Assembly: GCA_027487815.1 (NCBI GenBank)
Contig: JAIYCW010000072.1
Coordinates: 124,001-188,000 of the forward strand
Source of the DNA: Burkholderiales bacterium
Lineage (GTDB): Bacteria; Pseudomonadota; Gammaproteobacteria; Burkholderiales; Burkholderiaceae_E
Reading direction: 5' to 3'
DNA length: 64,000 nt
A program made the position numbers and the translations under genes. Within the stretch, counting starts at the first letter, position 1; each line of letters begins with the position of its first letter. This document shows positions 55,688-64,000 of the stretch, in pieces. The notes beneath the pieces were generated by a model. The model was given only the letters and a program-made list of their open reading frames with translations, had not been told where the DNA came from and did not search any database.

Positions 55688-56128
55688 GTGAGTTCAAAAA
55701 CCTACCATCCCTTGCGCGCCCTGATCCTGTGGATCGTGCTTGGCATTGTGGTTGCCCAATCACTGGTGCTGATGCCTATGCGCATGCTCAGCTTGGCGCA
55801 CACCCATGAGAGCACCAGCGGTGATCCAGCTCTGATCGAGCTGGGTTCACGGCCTCATCAACACACGACGGTGGGTGTGCACTCCCACTTTGAGGCCTTA
55901 ATCCACGAGGTCACCGATGATGTAGTTCATTGGCTGTTCCCGCAGGCCCAAGCTTCGGATCTGGCTGATTCAGCAGACGCCAGTGGTACGCAACTTGCGA
56001 GCCCGGCGTTGCAGGGCTCTGCTCCTTCGATTATTCCATCGGATAGCGTATCCAGGGTTGTGCCTCACCGGCTCCTGCCCTTCGCAATCCACACCACCGC
56101 CCCTGAATCCCCGCCTCCGCGAGCCTAG
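55688..56128 (+). CDS. Small His-rich membrane-anchored protein, copy 1
   Basis: The protein has about 146 residues from the GTG at 55688; a TTG at 55673 is the alternative, and AGGAGG lies very close to the GTG. One N-terminal membrane segment (LILWIVLGIVVAQSLVLM) is followed by a His-rich outer part: LAHTH, PHQHTTVGVHSH, then H-x-V. It ends AIHTTAPESPPPR. No family is recognised. The same layout (membrane anchor, LAHxH, HQH-x-GxHSH, IHxAPExPP tail) occurs in the gene at 62044. It precedes the ABC genes and may bind a metal for the transport system; that is inference. Confidence 0.65.
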   Translation: MSSKTYHPLRALILWIVLGIVVAQSLVLMPMRMLSLAHTHESTSGDPALIELGSRPHQHTTVGVHSHFEALIHEVTDDVVHWLFPQAQASDLADSADASGTQLASPALQGSAPSIIPSDSVSRVVPHRLLPFAIHTTAPESPPPRA

Positions 56129-56260
56129 TGCCTGCCCTGGGCCCGACGCTATTTGCTGCGGCCCTATTTCAAGACCCTTGCCAGGGGTTTCGCCCCTAAA
56201 CAGCTTGCGCGCCATGCGTACCGGCTGGGGTATAGCGCGTGTCTACTACGGGAATTCATC

Positions 56261-56974
56261 ATGTTGGTTGCCTCAGAGCTTTGTAAACGCTACGGGACTT
56301 CATTTGCATTGCACCCCTTGAATCTGACTATCGGTGCAGGCGAGGTGTTTTGCCTGCTCGGTGCCAACGGAGCAGGGAAGACCACCACGATTAACTTATT
56401 CCTCGGGTTCACTCAACCCAGCTCAGGAGATGCCAGCGTTGATGGCGTTTCCCTATCGGCCGATCCTGAGCGTGCGCGCCAAGCGATTGCCTATATCCCG
56501 GAAAACGTGATGCTCTATCCAACGCTAAGCGGCATCGAGAATCTGGCGTTCTTCGCCGGTTTGGCTCAGGCGCGTCGCTTGGCTCGCGTCGAGCTTGAAG
56601 AGTTGCTGATTCAAAGCGGCTTGAGCCCGGCGAGCTTTGACAAGCGGGTCGGTAGCTACTCCAAGGGCATGCGGCAAAAGGTAGGCATTGCAATTGCATT
56701 GGCCAAGCGTGCGCGTGCGCTTTTACTTGATGAGCCCACCTCCGGCCTCGATCCATCCGCAGCCAATGAGTTCGGCCATTTGATGCAGCACCTGGCTCGG
56801 CAGGGGCTGGCCATCCTCATGGCCACGCACGATCTATTTCTTGCCAAGCGAATCGCTCATCGCATAGGCATCATGCAAAACGGTGTGCTGGTTGAAGATA
56901 TTGCAGCGCAGGGCATTACTACCGCACAGCTCGAGTCGATCTACCTGCGCCACAGCTACGGGTGTGCAGCATGA
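56261..56974 (+). CDS. ABC transporter ATP-binding protein
   Basis: The 237-residue protein starts at the ATG at 56261; the in-frame upstream ORF extends into untranslated sequence. It has Walker A LLGANGAGKTTTINLFLG, the Q-loop region, signature SYSKGMRQKVGIAIALA, Walker B ALLLDEPTSGLDP and the H-loop ATHD. The type is ABC-2 exporter or NosF-like. It overlaps the first permease by 4 nt, so both are co-translated. Confidence 0.93.
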   Translation: MLVASELCKRYGTSFALHPLNLTIGAGEVFCLLGANGAGKTTTINLFLGFTQPSSGDASVDGVSLSADPERARQAIAYIPENVMLYPTLSGIENLAFFAGLAQARRLARVELEELLIQSGLSPASFDKRVGSYSKGMRQKVGIAIALAKRARALLLDEPTSGLDPSAANEFGHLMQHLARQGLAILMATHDLFLAKRIAHRIGIMQNGVLVEDIAAQGITTAQLESIYLRHSYGCAA

Positions 56975-58422
56975 TGCGATCCATCATTGCGATCGCCATG
57001 AAAGAGTGGCTCATCTGGCGCCGGGATCGTGTTGTCACCAGTCTTGCGATCCTGGCTAGTTTGTTGGCGGTAATTAGCGCGCTGGTCTCGGTGCAGGCGA
57101 CCGAGGCCATCAATGGCGAGCGACGAGCCGGTCAATCTCAAAGCTATCAGCAATGGGTAGAACAAGGGCCAAAGAATCCGCATAGCGCCTCTCATTTTGG
57201 GCAATACGCTTTTAAGGAACTGGGTGCGCTTTCCAGTATTGATCCCGGCGTTAATGCTTTTTCCGGTGTCACGGTATGGATGGAAGCGCATAAGCAAAAT
57301 GATGTGCGCTATCGCCCGGCACGTGATGCGAGCAGCTTGCAAAGGCTCGGAACCCTGACCCCAGCTTTTGTATTGCAAGTGCTCGCCCCACTTCTTTTGA
57401 TTCTGCTCGGGTTTGGCATGTTCTCGGGGGAGCGCGAGCGCGGTACACAATCACTGTGCTCAATCAGTGGCGTGACGCCACAAACGATGCTCGCGGGCAA
57501 ACTCCTTGCCAGTGCTGCGGTGGTCCTGCTGATGGTCCTGCCCGCAATCGCAGTGGTGAGCATTGCAGGAGACTCGCAGGCAGCACATGAACACTCTGCC
57601 CCGGATCTCTGGGCACGCGCTGGATTCATGGCTTTGGCATACCTCGCTTACCTTGGAGGATTTGCCTGCCTTGGTGCGGGAGTTTCCGCGCTCGTAAGCT
57701 CATCGCGAATCGCGCTGGTGATTTTGCTTGGCTTTTGGATCATCAATAGTTTCATGATGCCGCGATGGCTGAGTGATGTGGCTACTCAGCGTTATGCCAC
57801 ACCCTCCGCCATCGAGTTTCAGGAGAGGATTGCTCAAGCGAGAAAAGCGAGCACTGCACATGACGCCACCCATCCCGCTTATCAGGGCTTACTTAGAACC
57901 ACCCTGGCGAGATTCGGGGTGCAGGATCCAAAAGAGTTGCCTTTTGATTTTGATGGGCTAGTACTCAAGCAGGACGATGAATTTGGCTATCGCGTGTTTG
58001 ACCAGATTTATGGGCAGCTCTGGGCTCAGTTCATGCATCAGGAACGCTTCAAGACCTGGGCAGGGTTGGTGGTTCCTGCCTTGGCGATTCAGCAAACCTC
58101 GATGGGTTTGGCAGGCACTGATCTAGCCCACCATTTGCAATTTGCACGAGCCGCTGAGCAGCATCGCCGCACGATTCAAACCCTCACCGCCAATGATTTG
58201 ATCCGTAATCGACGCTTTGGGGATCGGGACTATGTTGCCGGGTCTGAGCTCTGGAAAACCATTCCTCCGTTTGATCATCAGGTGGTGTCGATTCTCGCGC
58301 CAGGCGAGCATCGCACGATGGTCGGCCTCGGGTTTCGAATGTTATTGAGCTGGTTGGCCGCTACCTCGCTGTTTGCCTGGTGGGCAGTGGCGCGTAACCG
58401 CCAATTCGGAGACGCATCATGA
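56971..58422 (+). CDS. ABC-2 permease of the DUF3526 type, copy 1
   Basis: The 483-residue permease starts at the ATG at 56971 within the ATGA overlap. It has an N-terminal membrane segment (VTSLAILASLLAVISALVSV), a large outside part, then a group of hydrophobic segments (VLAPLLLILLGFGMFSGERERGTQSL; LVILLGFWIINSFMMP) and a last one near the end. Such permeases occur with NosF-like ATPases and often near TonB receptors. The cargo is unknown. Confidence 0.82.
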   Translation: MMRSIIAIAMKEWLIWRRDRVVTSLAILASLLAVISALVSVQATEAINGERRAGQSQSYQQWVEQGPKNPHSASHFGQYAFKELGALSSIDPGVNAFSGVTVWMEAHKQNDVRYRPARDASSLQRLGTLTPAFVLQVLAPLLLILLGFGMFSGERERGTQSLCSISGVTPQTMLAGKLLASAAVVLLMVLPAIAVVSIAGDSQAAHEHSAPDLWARAGFMALAYLAYLGGFACLGAGVSALVSSSRIALVILLGFWIINSFMMPRWLSDVATQRYATPSAIEFQERIAQARKASTAHDATHPAYQGLLRTTLARFGVQDPKELPFDFDGLVLKQDDEFGYRVFDQIYGQLWAQFMHQERFKTWAGLVVPALAIQQTSMGLAGTDLAHHLQFARAAEQHRRTIQTLTANDLIRNRRFGDRDYVAGSELWKTIPPFDHQVVSILAPGEHRTMVGLGFRMLLSWLAATSLFAWWAVARNRQFGDAS

Positions 58423-59864
58423 CCCGCAAGGCAGTCACGAGCGAGCTGGCTCGCAGCGAGCTGCGCCTGTTACGCAGCGAAGGCACCGGGCGGTGGATTG
58501 CTCTCATCATGCTCATTGCATTGACCATGGCCATCGCCAATGGCTTGGCCTGGCACAAGCGCCAAGGCGAGATCGTACGAGTTGCGCAAACAGAAGAGGC
58601 GAGCCGCATTGCCCTGCAACTCACCAATTTAGAGAAGATGGCACAGGGTGAGTATTCGCCAAGCTCGGCCTTTACCAATCCAGCCAACGCCTACTGGATA
58701 GGCCATCGGCATGCAGCAAGGTATGCATTCTTGCCGCCCAAAGCGCTTGGATGGTTTGCGATTGGGCACTCGGACCTTCAACCTCCTTATATCAAGGTAT
58801 CGGGTGAAACCAAAGAGAGCTTTGCACTGAATGATGAGATCGAAAACCCTGCGAGTTTATTGACCGGGCGCTTCGACCTCAGTTTTTTTGTAGTGTTTAT
58901 TGCTCCTTTGTTGGTGATCGCACTGACTTACAACATTCTTGCTCTTGAGCGTGAGCAGGGGCGCTTGTCGATGTTGCTTGCGACCTCGGTACCCCTGGGT
59001 CAAGTGGTTCTGGCCAAGGCAGGTGTGCGGCTGGCGCTGGTCCTGCTTCCCATGGTCGTTGTCACTGGAGCGGTGCTGAGCATGCAACCACAGGCTAGCT
59101 TTGGCGAGTTTGTTGTTTGGTCAACCGCAACAATGGCTTACCTTGGATTTTGGGTGCTGCTGGCTTGTGCATTGAATTTGATGCGTACCAGTTCGTCTAT
59201 GAACGCGGTGGCTTTGGTTGGGGCATGGTTAGTACTTGCCGTGATTATTCCCTCAGCGGTGAGCACCTCAATTCATGCCATGTATCCGGTGCCATCGCGT
59301 GCTCAGATGATCAACCAAGTGCGGGCGATACAAACCGAACTTAGCGACAGTTATAGCGCGCAAAGCGCAAGCTTTTCAATCGAGCATGGCATGGATAGTG
59401 CGGAGCAAGGTGTGCTGAGCAAGCGGGATTATCTGATTGCGCGCAAACGTTTATGGGTGCAAGAGCAGGCTGGTCTGCGCATAGAAGCACTGATGCAAAG
59501 CTATCAAGATCAAATTGATCGCAGGCAAAACCAAGTGGCGGATTGGCAGTTTGCCTCGCCGGTGTTGGTGGCTTATGAGGGCTTCAACAGGCTTGCCGGA
59601 ACTCACCCATCCCGATATCGGGAATTCATTGCACAGGTGGATGACTTCCATCGCCAATGGCGCGGATTTTTCGCCCCCAAAGTGCTTAACAACATCGCGC
59701 TTCAAGCGCAAGACTACGATCAGTTTCCCCACTTTTCCTTTCAAGAGCCAACTCGCGATGCGCTCGCACAAGTCTCCATCTTTCTGATCGGCGTGCTTGC
59801 GCCCGGGCTAGTTCTCTTTGGGTTGATCCGCCTGCAAATACGGCGCTTTTATCTTCAGCCCTAA
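58419..59864 (+). CDS. ABC-2 permease of the DUF3526 type, copy 2
   Basis: The 481-residue protein is a paralogue of the preceding permease with the same layout. It has a first segment ALIMLIALTMAIANGLAW, a central block (FVVFIAPLLVIALTYNILALEREQGRL) and a final membrane segment (IFLIGVLAPGLVLFGLIRL). The EREQGRL / ERERGTQ motif is shared by both. It overlaps the first by 4 nt. Two half-permeases with one ATPase fit a heterodimeric ABC-2 exporter-type complex. Confidence 0.82.
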   Translation: MTRKAVTSELARSELRLLRSEGTGRWIALIMLIALTMAIANGLAWHKRQGEIVRVAQTEEASRIALQLTNLEKMAQGEYSPSSAFTNPANAYWIGHRHAARYAFLPPKALGWFAIGHSDLQPPYIKVSGETKESFALNDEIENPASLLTGRFDLSFFVVFIAPLLVIALTYNILALEREQGRLSMLLATSVPLGQVVLAKAGVRLALVLLPMVVVTGAVLSMQPQASFGEFVVWSTATMAYLGFWVLLACALNLMRTSSSMNAVALVGAWLVLAVIIPSAVSTSIHAMYPVPSRAQMINQVRAIQTELSDSYSAQSASFSIEHGMDSAEQGVLSKRDYLIARKRLWVQEQAGLRIEALMQSYQDQIDRRQNQVADWQFASPVLVAYEGFNRLAGTHPSRYREFIAQVDDFHRQWRGFFAPKVLNNIALQAQDYDQFPHFSFQEPTRDALAQVSIFLIGVLAPGLVLFGLIRLQIRRFYLQP

Positions 59865-59903
59865 CGATCAACCTTCAAACCCATCCACTTTACGGACAAA
59901 GAC

Positions 59904-62006
59904 ATGTTACGAGTCGCCATTCGATTGAAGCCCACAATACTGGCCTGCGTTATTCAGAGCCTGATGATGCCGGCGATAACCGCGCAGGCGCAAAGTGTTT
60001 CGTCATCCTCGGGGGCTTTGGCACCGGTCATGGTCAAAGGTCAGCGCTTCCTGGATCAGTCGAGCGCTTATTCCGCCACGACGATTACTGCGGAGGATAT
60101 TCGCACTGAAGCGGTGAGCAATCCTCAGGATTTGTTCCGGCGAGTGCCTGGTGTGGTGATCCGCAACTTTGGTTTGGGTGGCGTGGCCGACGCGATTGCA
60201 ATGCGTGGATTTGGCAGCGGTAGTCATGGCGGTGATATTGGATTGGTGCTCGATGGCATCACGCTCAACGAGGCGTTTTCTCACTCCGACGGGTATAGCG
60301 ACTTCAACGCCATCATTCCGCTTGAGTTGTCCCGAGTCGATGTGTTTCGCGGCCCAAGCTCGGCGCTACACGGCAACTACAACCGGGGGGGCACGGTGTT
60401 CTTTCAAACGCGCAAGGGCGGCAACTACACTTTAGGCGATGCCTCACTGGGTTCTTTTTCCACCCTTGATTCCCAGTTTGCCGTGGGTCGCGAAACTGGC
60501 AAGGGCGCGGGGAGCTCGTCCATTAACCTGGCCGCACAGATTTTTCGAACCGACGGCTTTCGGTCCATGAACTCCGATTTCGAAAAGCAAACTTTCTCCG
60601 GTCGCTATGCGTATCGCTTGACTGACGCAAGTGAGATTGCGCTTTCAACGCGAATCCATCGAAGCGAGGGTGAATCGGGTGCCTACCTCACCGCCAATCA
60701 GTTTGCAGTTGATCCACGCGGCGTGGATGCAAGGGTCATGGGGGATGGCGCAAAGAAAGAGTTCAAAACCCTTCGCCTGGACTTCAATACGCTGATCAAT
60801 CCTGATCTCAAGTTACTCACTTATTTGTATGGCACAACCCAGGAGTTCAACCGATACTTCACTCGCCCGGTAGTGGCGACCCCTAGTGCACCCTGGGCCC
60901 AACGTGATGAACGCTATGACCGGCAGGTGCGAGGCATTGGAGCCAGCTTGAATGGCACCGGTCTGGCCCTTGGTGATAAACGTTTCAACTGGACCGCTGG
61001 GATCGAGAGCTTGAATGAGCAAACTCAGTACCAGTTCTTTGACAACCTTAACAACCGAGTAGTCACGGCAGGGCCGGTAGCCAACCGGACCTTCGAGTAC
61101 ACCGTCAACTCGGCTTTTGTGGAAGGCGATCTTGCGTTGTCCAAGCTGTTTCGCCCCACGCTGGGTGTGCGCTATGACAGCTTTAGCGGAAGTTGCAAAG
61201 TCGATGGCCCCGAAAGTTTGGTGGATGCCGGGGGAGGCCGTCAGGGCCTTTGTGACACGCCGCTTAATGGGGTGAGCCGATTTAGTCCAAAGCTCGGATT
61301 TCGCTCGACTCTGGCGCGCGGGCTGGATTTGCGCGGCAATCTTTCCAATGGGTTCCAGTTAGGCAATGTCCGGGCACTCTTTGCACCCAACGGCGCCATG
61401 GTTCAGCCGAATATCTTCAAGCAACGCGAACTCGGTTTGACTTACTACGGAGTCGCGGGCTTGCGCGCCGATCTGACCTATTTCGAGATTCGATCCAGCA
61501 ATGAGATTCGGGAGATTCCGGCCAACTCCAATCAATTCGTCAACAGCGGAGAGACTACCCGCCGAGGCTCGGAGTTTGCGCTCAACTATGCGCCAGGCAA
61601 CAACTGGGATCTGGGCTTGAACTATGCGATTGTGGAGACTGAAATCACCGCTAATCCGACAGCTTCACTGATAGGCCGTGAGTTAACCAACGTGCCCCGC
61701 ACAAACTCCAATGTCTATCTTGCTTATGCACCTGCACAAGGGCTAGGCGCGCGTATTGATGCTCGGCATGTGGGCTCTTTCGCGGTGAATGCAGACAACT
61801 CGATTCGCGCCGAACCCTACAGCACGATCGATTTAAGCGTGAGCTATCGCGGCAAGCTGGGCAGTAGAAACTATCGGGCTTATCTGGCCGCTAACAACAT
61901 TACTGACCGTACCTTTGCCACTTCCACCTTCATCATTGGCGGGCAGCGGTTGTTTTCTCCTGGTGCAGGGCGCAACTTTTCGCTCGGTGTGCAGGCTGAT
62001 CTTTAA
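59904..62006 (+). CDS. TonB-dependent outer-membrane receptor
   Basis: The 700-residue protein has a signal peptide (about 1-30, ending TAQAQS). The plug domain starts near SSAYSATTITAEDIRTEAV and includes the LFRRVPGVVIRNFG and RVDVFRGPSSALHGNYNRG motifs. A 22-strand barrel follows and ends NFSLGVQADL, which lacks the usual terminal Phe. It imports a chelate across the outer membrane using TonB energy. Being in an ABC operon bounded by His-rich proteins suggests a metal or metallophore, not a proven one. Confidence 0.92.
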   Translation: MLRVAIRLKPTILACVIQSLMMPAITAQAQSVSSSSGALAPVMVKGQRFLDQSSAYSATTITAEDIRTEAVSNPQDLFRRVPGVVIRNFGLGGVADAIAMRGFGSGSHGGDIGLVLDGITLNEAFSHSDGYSDFNAIIPLELSRVDVFRGPSSALHGNYNRGGTVFFQTRKGGNYTLGDASLGSFSTLDSQFAVGRETGKGAGSSSINLAAQIFRTDGFRSMNSDFEKQTFSGRYAYRLTDASEIALSTRIHRSEGESGAYLTANQFAVDPRGVDARVMGDGAKKEFKTLRLDFNTLINPDLKLLTYLYGTTQEFNRYFTRPVVATPSAPWAQRDERYDRQVRGIGASLNGTGLALGDKRFNWTAGIESLNEQTQYQFFDNLNNRVVTAGPVANRTFEYTVNSAFVEGDLALSKLFRPTLGVRYDSFSGSCKVDGPESLVDAGGGRQGLCDTPLNGVSRFSPKLGFRSTLARGLDLRGNLSNGFQLGNVRALFAPNGAMVQPNIFKQRELGLTYYGVAGLRADLTYFEIRSSNEIREIPANSNQFVNSGETTRRGSEFALNYAPGNNWDLGLNYAIVETEITANPTASLIGRELTNVPRTNSNVYLAYAPAQGLGARIDARHVGSFAVNADNSIRAEPYSTIDLSVSYRGKLGSRNYRAYLAANNITDRTFATSTFIIGGQRLFSPGAGRNFSLGVQADL

Positions 62007-62043
62007 TGCATCCAATCGCAATCGGGCTGCGTATTGCTTTTTG

Positions 62044-62505
62044 ATGAAGCGCTTTAGTCCTGGCCAAACGCGTGCCGCTGCCTCTCCGCTCAAAGCGATT
62101 TGGGTATTGCTGGCGTGCGTCATGTTGATTCAGGGGCTGGTCTGGCATCAGGTGGCAATCTCGGGGCTTGCGCACAATCACCCCGTCCAACCTGACTCCT
62201 TAATCCTGAAAGTTGTTAAGCAGAATCAATCAGAGCATCAGCATGATCGGATTGGATTTCATTCGCATGATCGTACGCATTTGATCTTGGAGTCGCAATG
62301 GATGGATCCGGAGTCCCAGGCACTGAACGAGCAATTTGAGCCGCTGAAATTGGCGGTGATCGGGCTGCCGCTGCTCATGCCAGCGGAGCAAACGAATCTG
62401 GTTCGCAGATATGGTTCGGAGGCTCCAGCCCAGCAAATTCAAGCGCGTTATCAATCGATTCATCTTGCGCCTCCAGAAGACCCGCCCAAGCGGCGGCTTT
62501 CCTGA
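62044..62505 (+). CDS. Small His-rich membrane-anchored protein, copy 2
   Basis: The 153-residue protein starts at the ATG at 62044, 37 nt after the receptor stop; the in-frame ORF reaches back into the receptor gene. One membrane segment (IWVLLACVMLIQGLVW) precedes a His-rich part: LAHNHP, EHQHDRIGFHSHDRTH. It ends SIHLAPPEDPPKRR. The shared order of blocks with the gene at 55688 points to a duplicated module. Overall identity between the two is low, so the relation is judged from motifs. Confidence 0.68.
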   Translation: MKRFSPGQTRAAASPLKAIWVLLACVMLIQGLVWHQVAISGLAHNHPVQPDSLILKVVKQNQSEHQHDRIGFHSHDRTHLILESQWMDPESQALNEQFEPLKLAVIGLPLLMPAEQTNLVRRYGSEAPAQQIQARYQSIHLAPPEDPPKRRLS

Positions 62506-62526
62506 ATTCTTTAAGTGAATGGTCAA

Positions 62527-62551
62527 CCCCGCATCTTCAATCGATGCGGGG
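62527..62551. terminator. Hairpin between the convergent His-rich and PEP-CTERM genes
   Basis: CCCCGCATC / GATGCGGGG forms a perfect 9-bp GC-rich stem with a 7-nt loop. It lies between two convergent genes, so it can serve both strands. No T-run follows on either strand. Confidence 0.65.
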
Positions 62552-62561
62552 CTAACGTTGT

Positions 62562-63140
62562 CTAGATCTTGCGGCGGCTAAAGGCAGCCAGACCCAAACC
62601 CAGGCTCAGTAGAGCCAGCGTAGCTGGCACCGGCACCGCAATCGGGCTGAGTGAGAAGTTGTACTTCGCCGCCCCTATCGCATCGGAGTCGAGGGCAAAC
62701 AATACCTCGAGAGTTTCCGATCCTGCATCGGTCATGAAGGTTCCGCTGGAATCCGTGATGATGTCGAAGGGAAGATTATTCAGAAAACTAAAAAGCGTCA
62801 GTGGTGCGGATGGGACGATAGCCTTATCCAAGGGCTCGAATGAAAAGTCGAGTTTGAATTGATAGACCGTGTCGACAAGCAGCTTGCCAAAGCTCACCAC
62901 ATCGCCTGGATCGCGTTCATCGCCCGGGTTCATTCGTGACACCTGGCCTGAGAAGACCACTTGGCTGCCTGCGGCCGAGGTGGCCTGGCAAGCGGGATCT
63001 GCAGGATCAAACAAAACATTGGCAGCGTCGCCTGAAGGGCAGGCTGTTGCCTCGTTAAAACTAACTGGTGCTGCGCTTACGCATTGCACTGCCGCCAGCA
63101 GCGCGACGGCACTGCCAATAGTGGAGCTTTTTTTGAACAT
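62562..63140 (-). CDS. PEP-CTERM domain protein
   Basis: The 192-residue secreted protein has a signal sequence (about 1-23, ending VSAAP) from the ATG at 63140; longer in-frame starts are possible. It ends in the PEP-CTERM sorting signal VPVPATLALLSLGL followed by AFSRRKI. These signals are recognised by exosortase for cell-surface sorting. The middle part has no recognised domain. The matching exosortase gene is not in the window. It lies divergently from the ECF sigma gene. Confidence 0.85.
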   Translation of the reverse strand: MFKKSSTIGSAVALLAAVQCVSAAPVSFNEATACPSGDAANVLFDPADPACQATSAAGSQVVFSGQVSRMNPGDERDPGDVVSFGKLLVDTVYQFKLDFSFEPLDKAIVPSAPLTLFSFLNNLPFDIITDSSGTFMTDAGSETLEVLFALDSDAIGAAKYNFSLSPIAVPVPATLALLSLGLGLAAFSRRKI

Positions 63141-63316
63141 GACGGACTTTCGAAAATGAGGTGAATGAGAGAAGCACACGCCAAAGGGCATATAGGTGTT
63201 ACGCGGTGAATCCATTTTTGGATTCGCTACGTAAGTGCACTACATGACCTATCGATGAATTGGGCTCGGGTTGTCGAGCCGCTTTGGCCTTCCTCAAACG
63301 TGCCCTACCTCACCTC

Positions 63317-63910
63317 ATGATGCGCACCTTGCCGACCGATTTGCAGTTGATCGAATGGCTTAAGCAAGCGGCCCAGCGTAATCCCTTGGCCCTGCGCCTC
63401 CTCTATGACGCCACCAGCACGCGTCTTTACTCCATTGCTTTGCGGGTGGTCGGCAATCGGGAACTCGCCGAGGATGTCTTGCAAGATGCTTATGTGACGA
63501 TTTGGCGTGCGGCCGGTGACTATCGTGAAGCCATCAGCCCGCCCATGGTCTGGATGGGGCTGATTGTCCGCAGCCGGGGGCTGGATCTCCTGCGGCGTCG
63601 ATTGGCCGATCGGTCACTTGGCAGTTCGTCGTGGGACGAAGATTTCCAGGAAAACTATCCGGGGGGCGGCATGGATCCCGTGGAGTTTGTGGATCGCTCG
63701 GAGCAGGCCAAGGCGCTACACCGGTGCCTTAAACAACTCGATACGCGCCATCGGGGTCTTCTCCTGGCAGCCTATTTTAATGAGTCAAGTCATAGCGAGT
63801 TAGCCAAACAATTCGATATGCCTCTGGGGACAGTGAAATCCTGCATTCGCCGGGCTTTAGTTCAATTACGCACTTGCATGAAGAGCGATGGGACAAAGGA
63901 TCTTCCTTGA
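63317..63910 (+). CDS. ECF-family RNA polymerase sigma factor
   Basis: The 197-residue sigma-70 factor starts at the ATG at 63317; a TTG at 63260 would add 19 residues. Region 2 is LRLLYDATSTRLYSIALRVV ... AEDVLQDAYVTIWRAAG, and region 4 is LLAAYFNESSHSELAKQFD then GTVKSCIRRALVQL. Two-domain ECF factors without other domains are usually held by an anti-sigma factor in the next gene. It is divergent from a PEP-CTERM gene and may control its neighbours; that is inference. Confidence 0.9.
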   Translation: MMRTLPTDLQLIEWLKQAAQRNPLALRLLYDATSTRLYSIALRVVGNRELAEDVLQDAYVTIWRAAGDYREAISPPMVWMGLIVRSRGLDLLRRRLADRSLGSSSWDEDFQENYPGGGMDPVEFVDRSEQAKALHRCLKQLDTRHRGLLLAAYFNESSHSELAKQFDMPLGTVKSCIRRALVQLRTCMKSDGTKDLP

Positions 63911-64000
63911 GCACTCAAGTGCAAGGCGGTTTGATGCATCTGTTCTTGACCATGCTGCGTACTACGAGTGGGGTGATGACCAGCGCCCCTCATTCATCAC
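63907..64000 (+). CDS. Unidentified reading frame after the sigma factor gene (partial, runs off the window)
   Basis: From a TTG that overlaps the sigma-factor stop (TTGA) the frame stays open to the right edge, about 31 codons. The fragment is too short to recognise. Its position suggests an anti-sigma factor, but the start is uncertain and another frame may be the real one. Confidence 0.3.
   Translation, partial: MSTQVQGGLMHLFLTMLRTTSGVMTSAPHSS

Overview
The window looks like a chromosomal segment of a betaproteobacterium, most likely order Burkholderiales. The evidence is the run ubiK / TorF-type porin / glnK / amtB / gshA / gshB / PTS-IIA / ptsH / ptsI / metX / metW, the gshA of the Acidithiobacillus/betaproteobacterial type, LeuA of the second (KYKPYG) type, a Bug solute-binding protein and moderate-to-high GC. 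I saw no tRNA, rRNA, CRISPR array, insertion sequence or phage gene. Genes are tightly packed, and many neighbours overlap by 4 nt (ATGA or TTGA).

Layout. 1-3690 (minus): a very long CHASE/PAS hybrid histidine kinase that runs off the left edge. About 3.9-28.4 kb: a large C2-sulfonate catabolism region. It holds soeABC-like sulfite dehydrogenase with a divergent LysR gene; xsc-pta with a divergent operon iclR-cobS-like-cobT-like; a Bug protein, sauS, sauT, a STAS-less SulP transporter and a GST with a second divergent IclR gene; and a GMC oxidoreductase (candidate isethionate dehydrogenase) with a complete TRAP transporter and a third divergent IclR gene. Read together, sulfoacetate (SauT, SauS) and isethionate (IseJ-like) both become sulfoacetaldehyde. 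Xsc splits this to acetyl phosphate and sulfite, Pta makes acetyl-CoA, and SoeABC oxidises sulfite to sulfate. A 17-bp palindrome related to CGGAACAAAATGTTCCA lies upstream of both xsc and the GMC gene.

28.4-42.4 kb: ordinary genes. These are a DUF1800/DUF1501 secreted pair, TerC, an SDR, an orphan HigA-type antitoxin, an acyl-CoA:acetate CoA-transferase, DUF1840, a lipoprotein-MFS-GNAT operon, an AMACR-like enzyme with an EamA exporter, ComM and UbiK. 42.4-45.7 kb: a nitrogen-control unit (porin-glnK-amtB) behind a sigma-54 promoter with two NtrC-like sites, closed by a strong terminator. 45.7-52.2 kb: one compact run for glutathione synthesis, the regulatory PTS and methionine synthesis.

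53.6-55.6 kb: leuA preceded by a previously unlisted 35-codon leucine-rich leader peptide. 55.7-62.5 kb: a possible metal or metal-chelate system. It has two paralogous small His-rich membrane-anchored proteins bracketing an ABC ATPase, two DUF3526-type ABC-2 permeases and a TonB-dependent receptor. 62.5-64 kb: a PEP-CTERM protein divergent from an ECF sigma factor, with the beginning of another reading frame at the right edge.

The best candidates for something undescribed are the CobS/CobT-like pair tied to an Xsc regulator without any cobalamin genes, and the His-rich/ABC/TonB locus. All functional calls come from reading the translated sequence; no database search was run.
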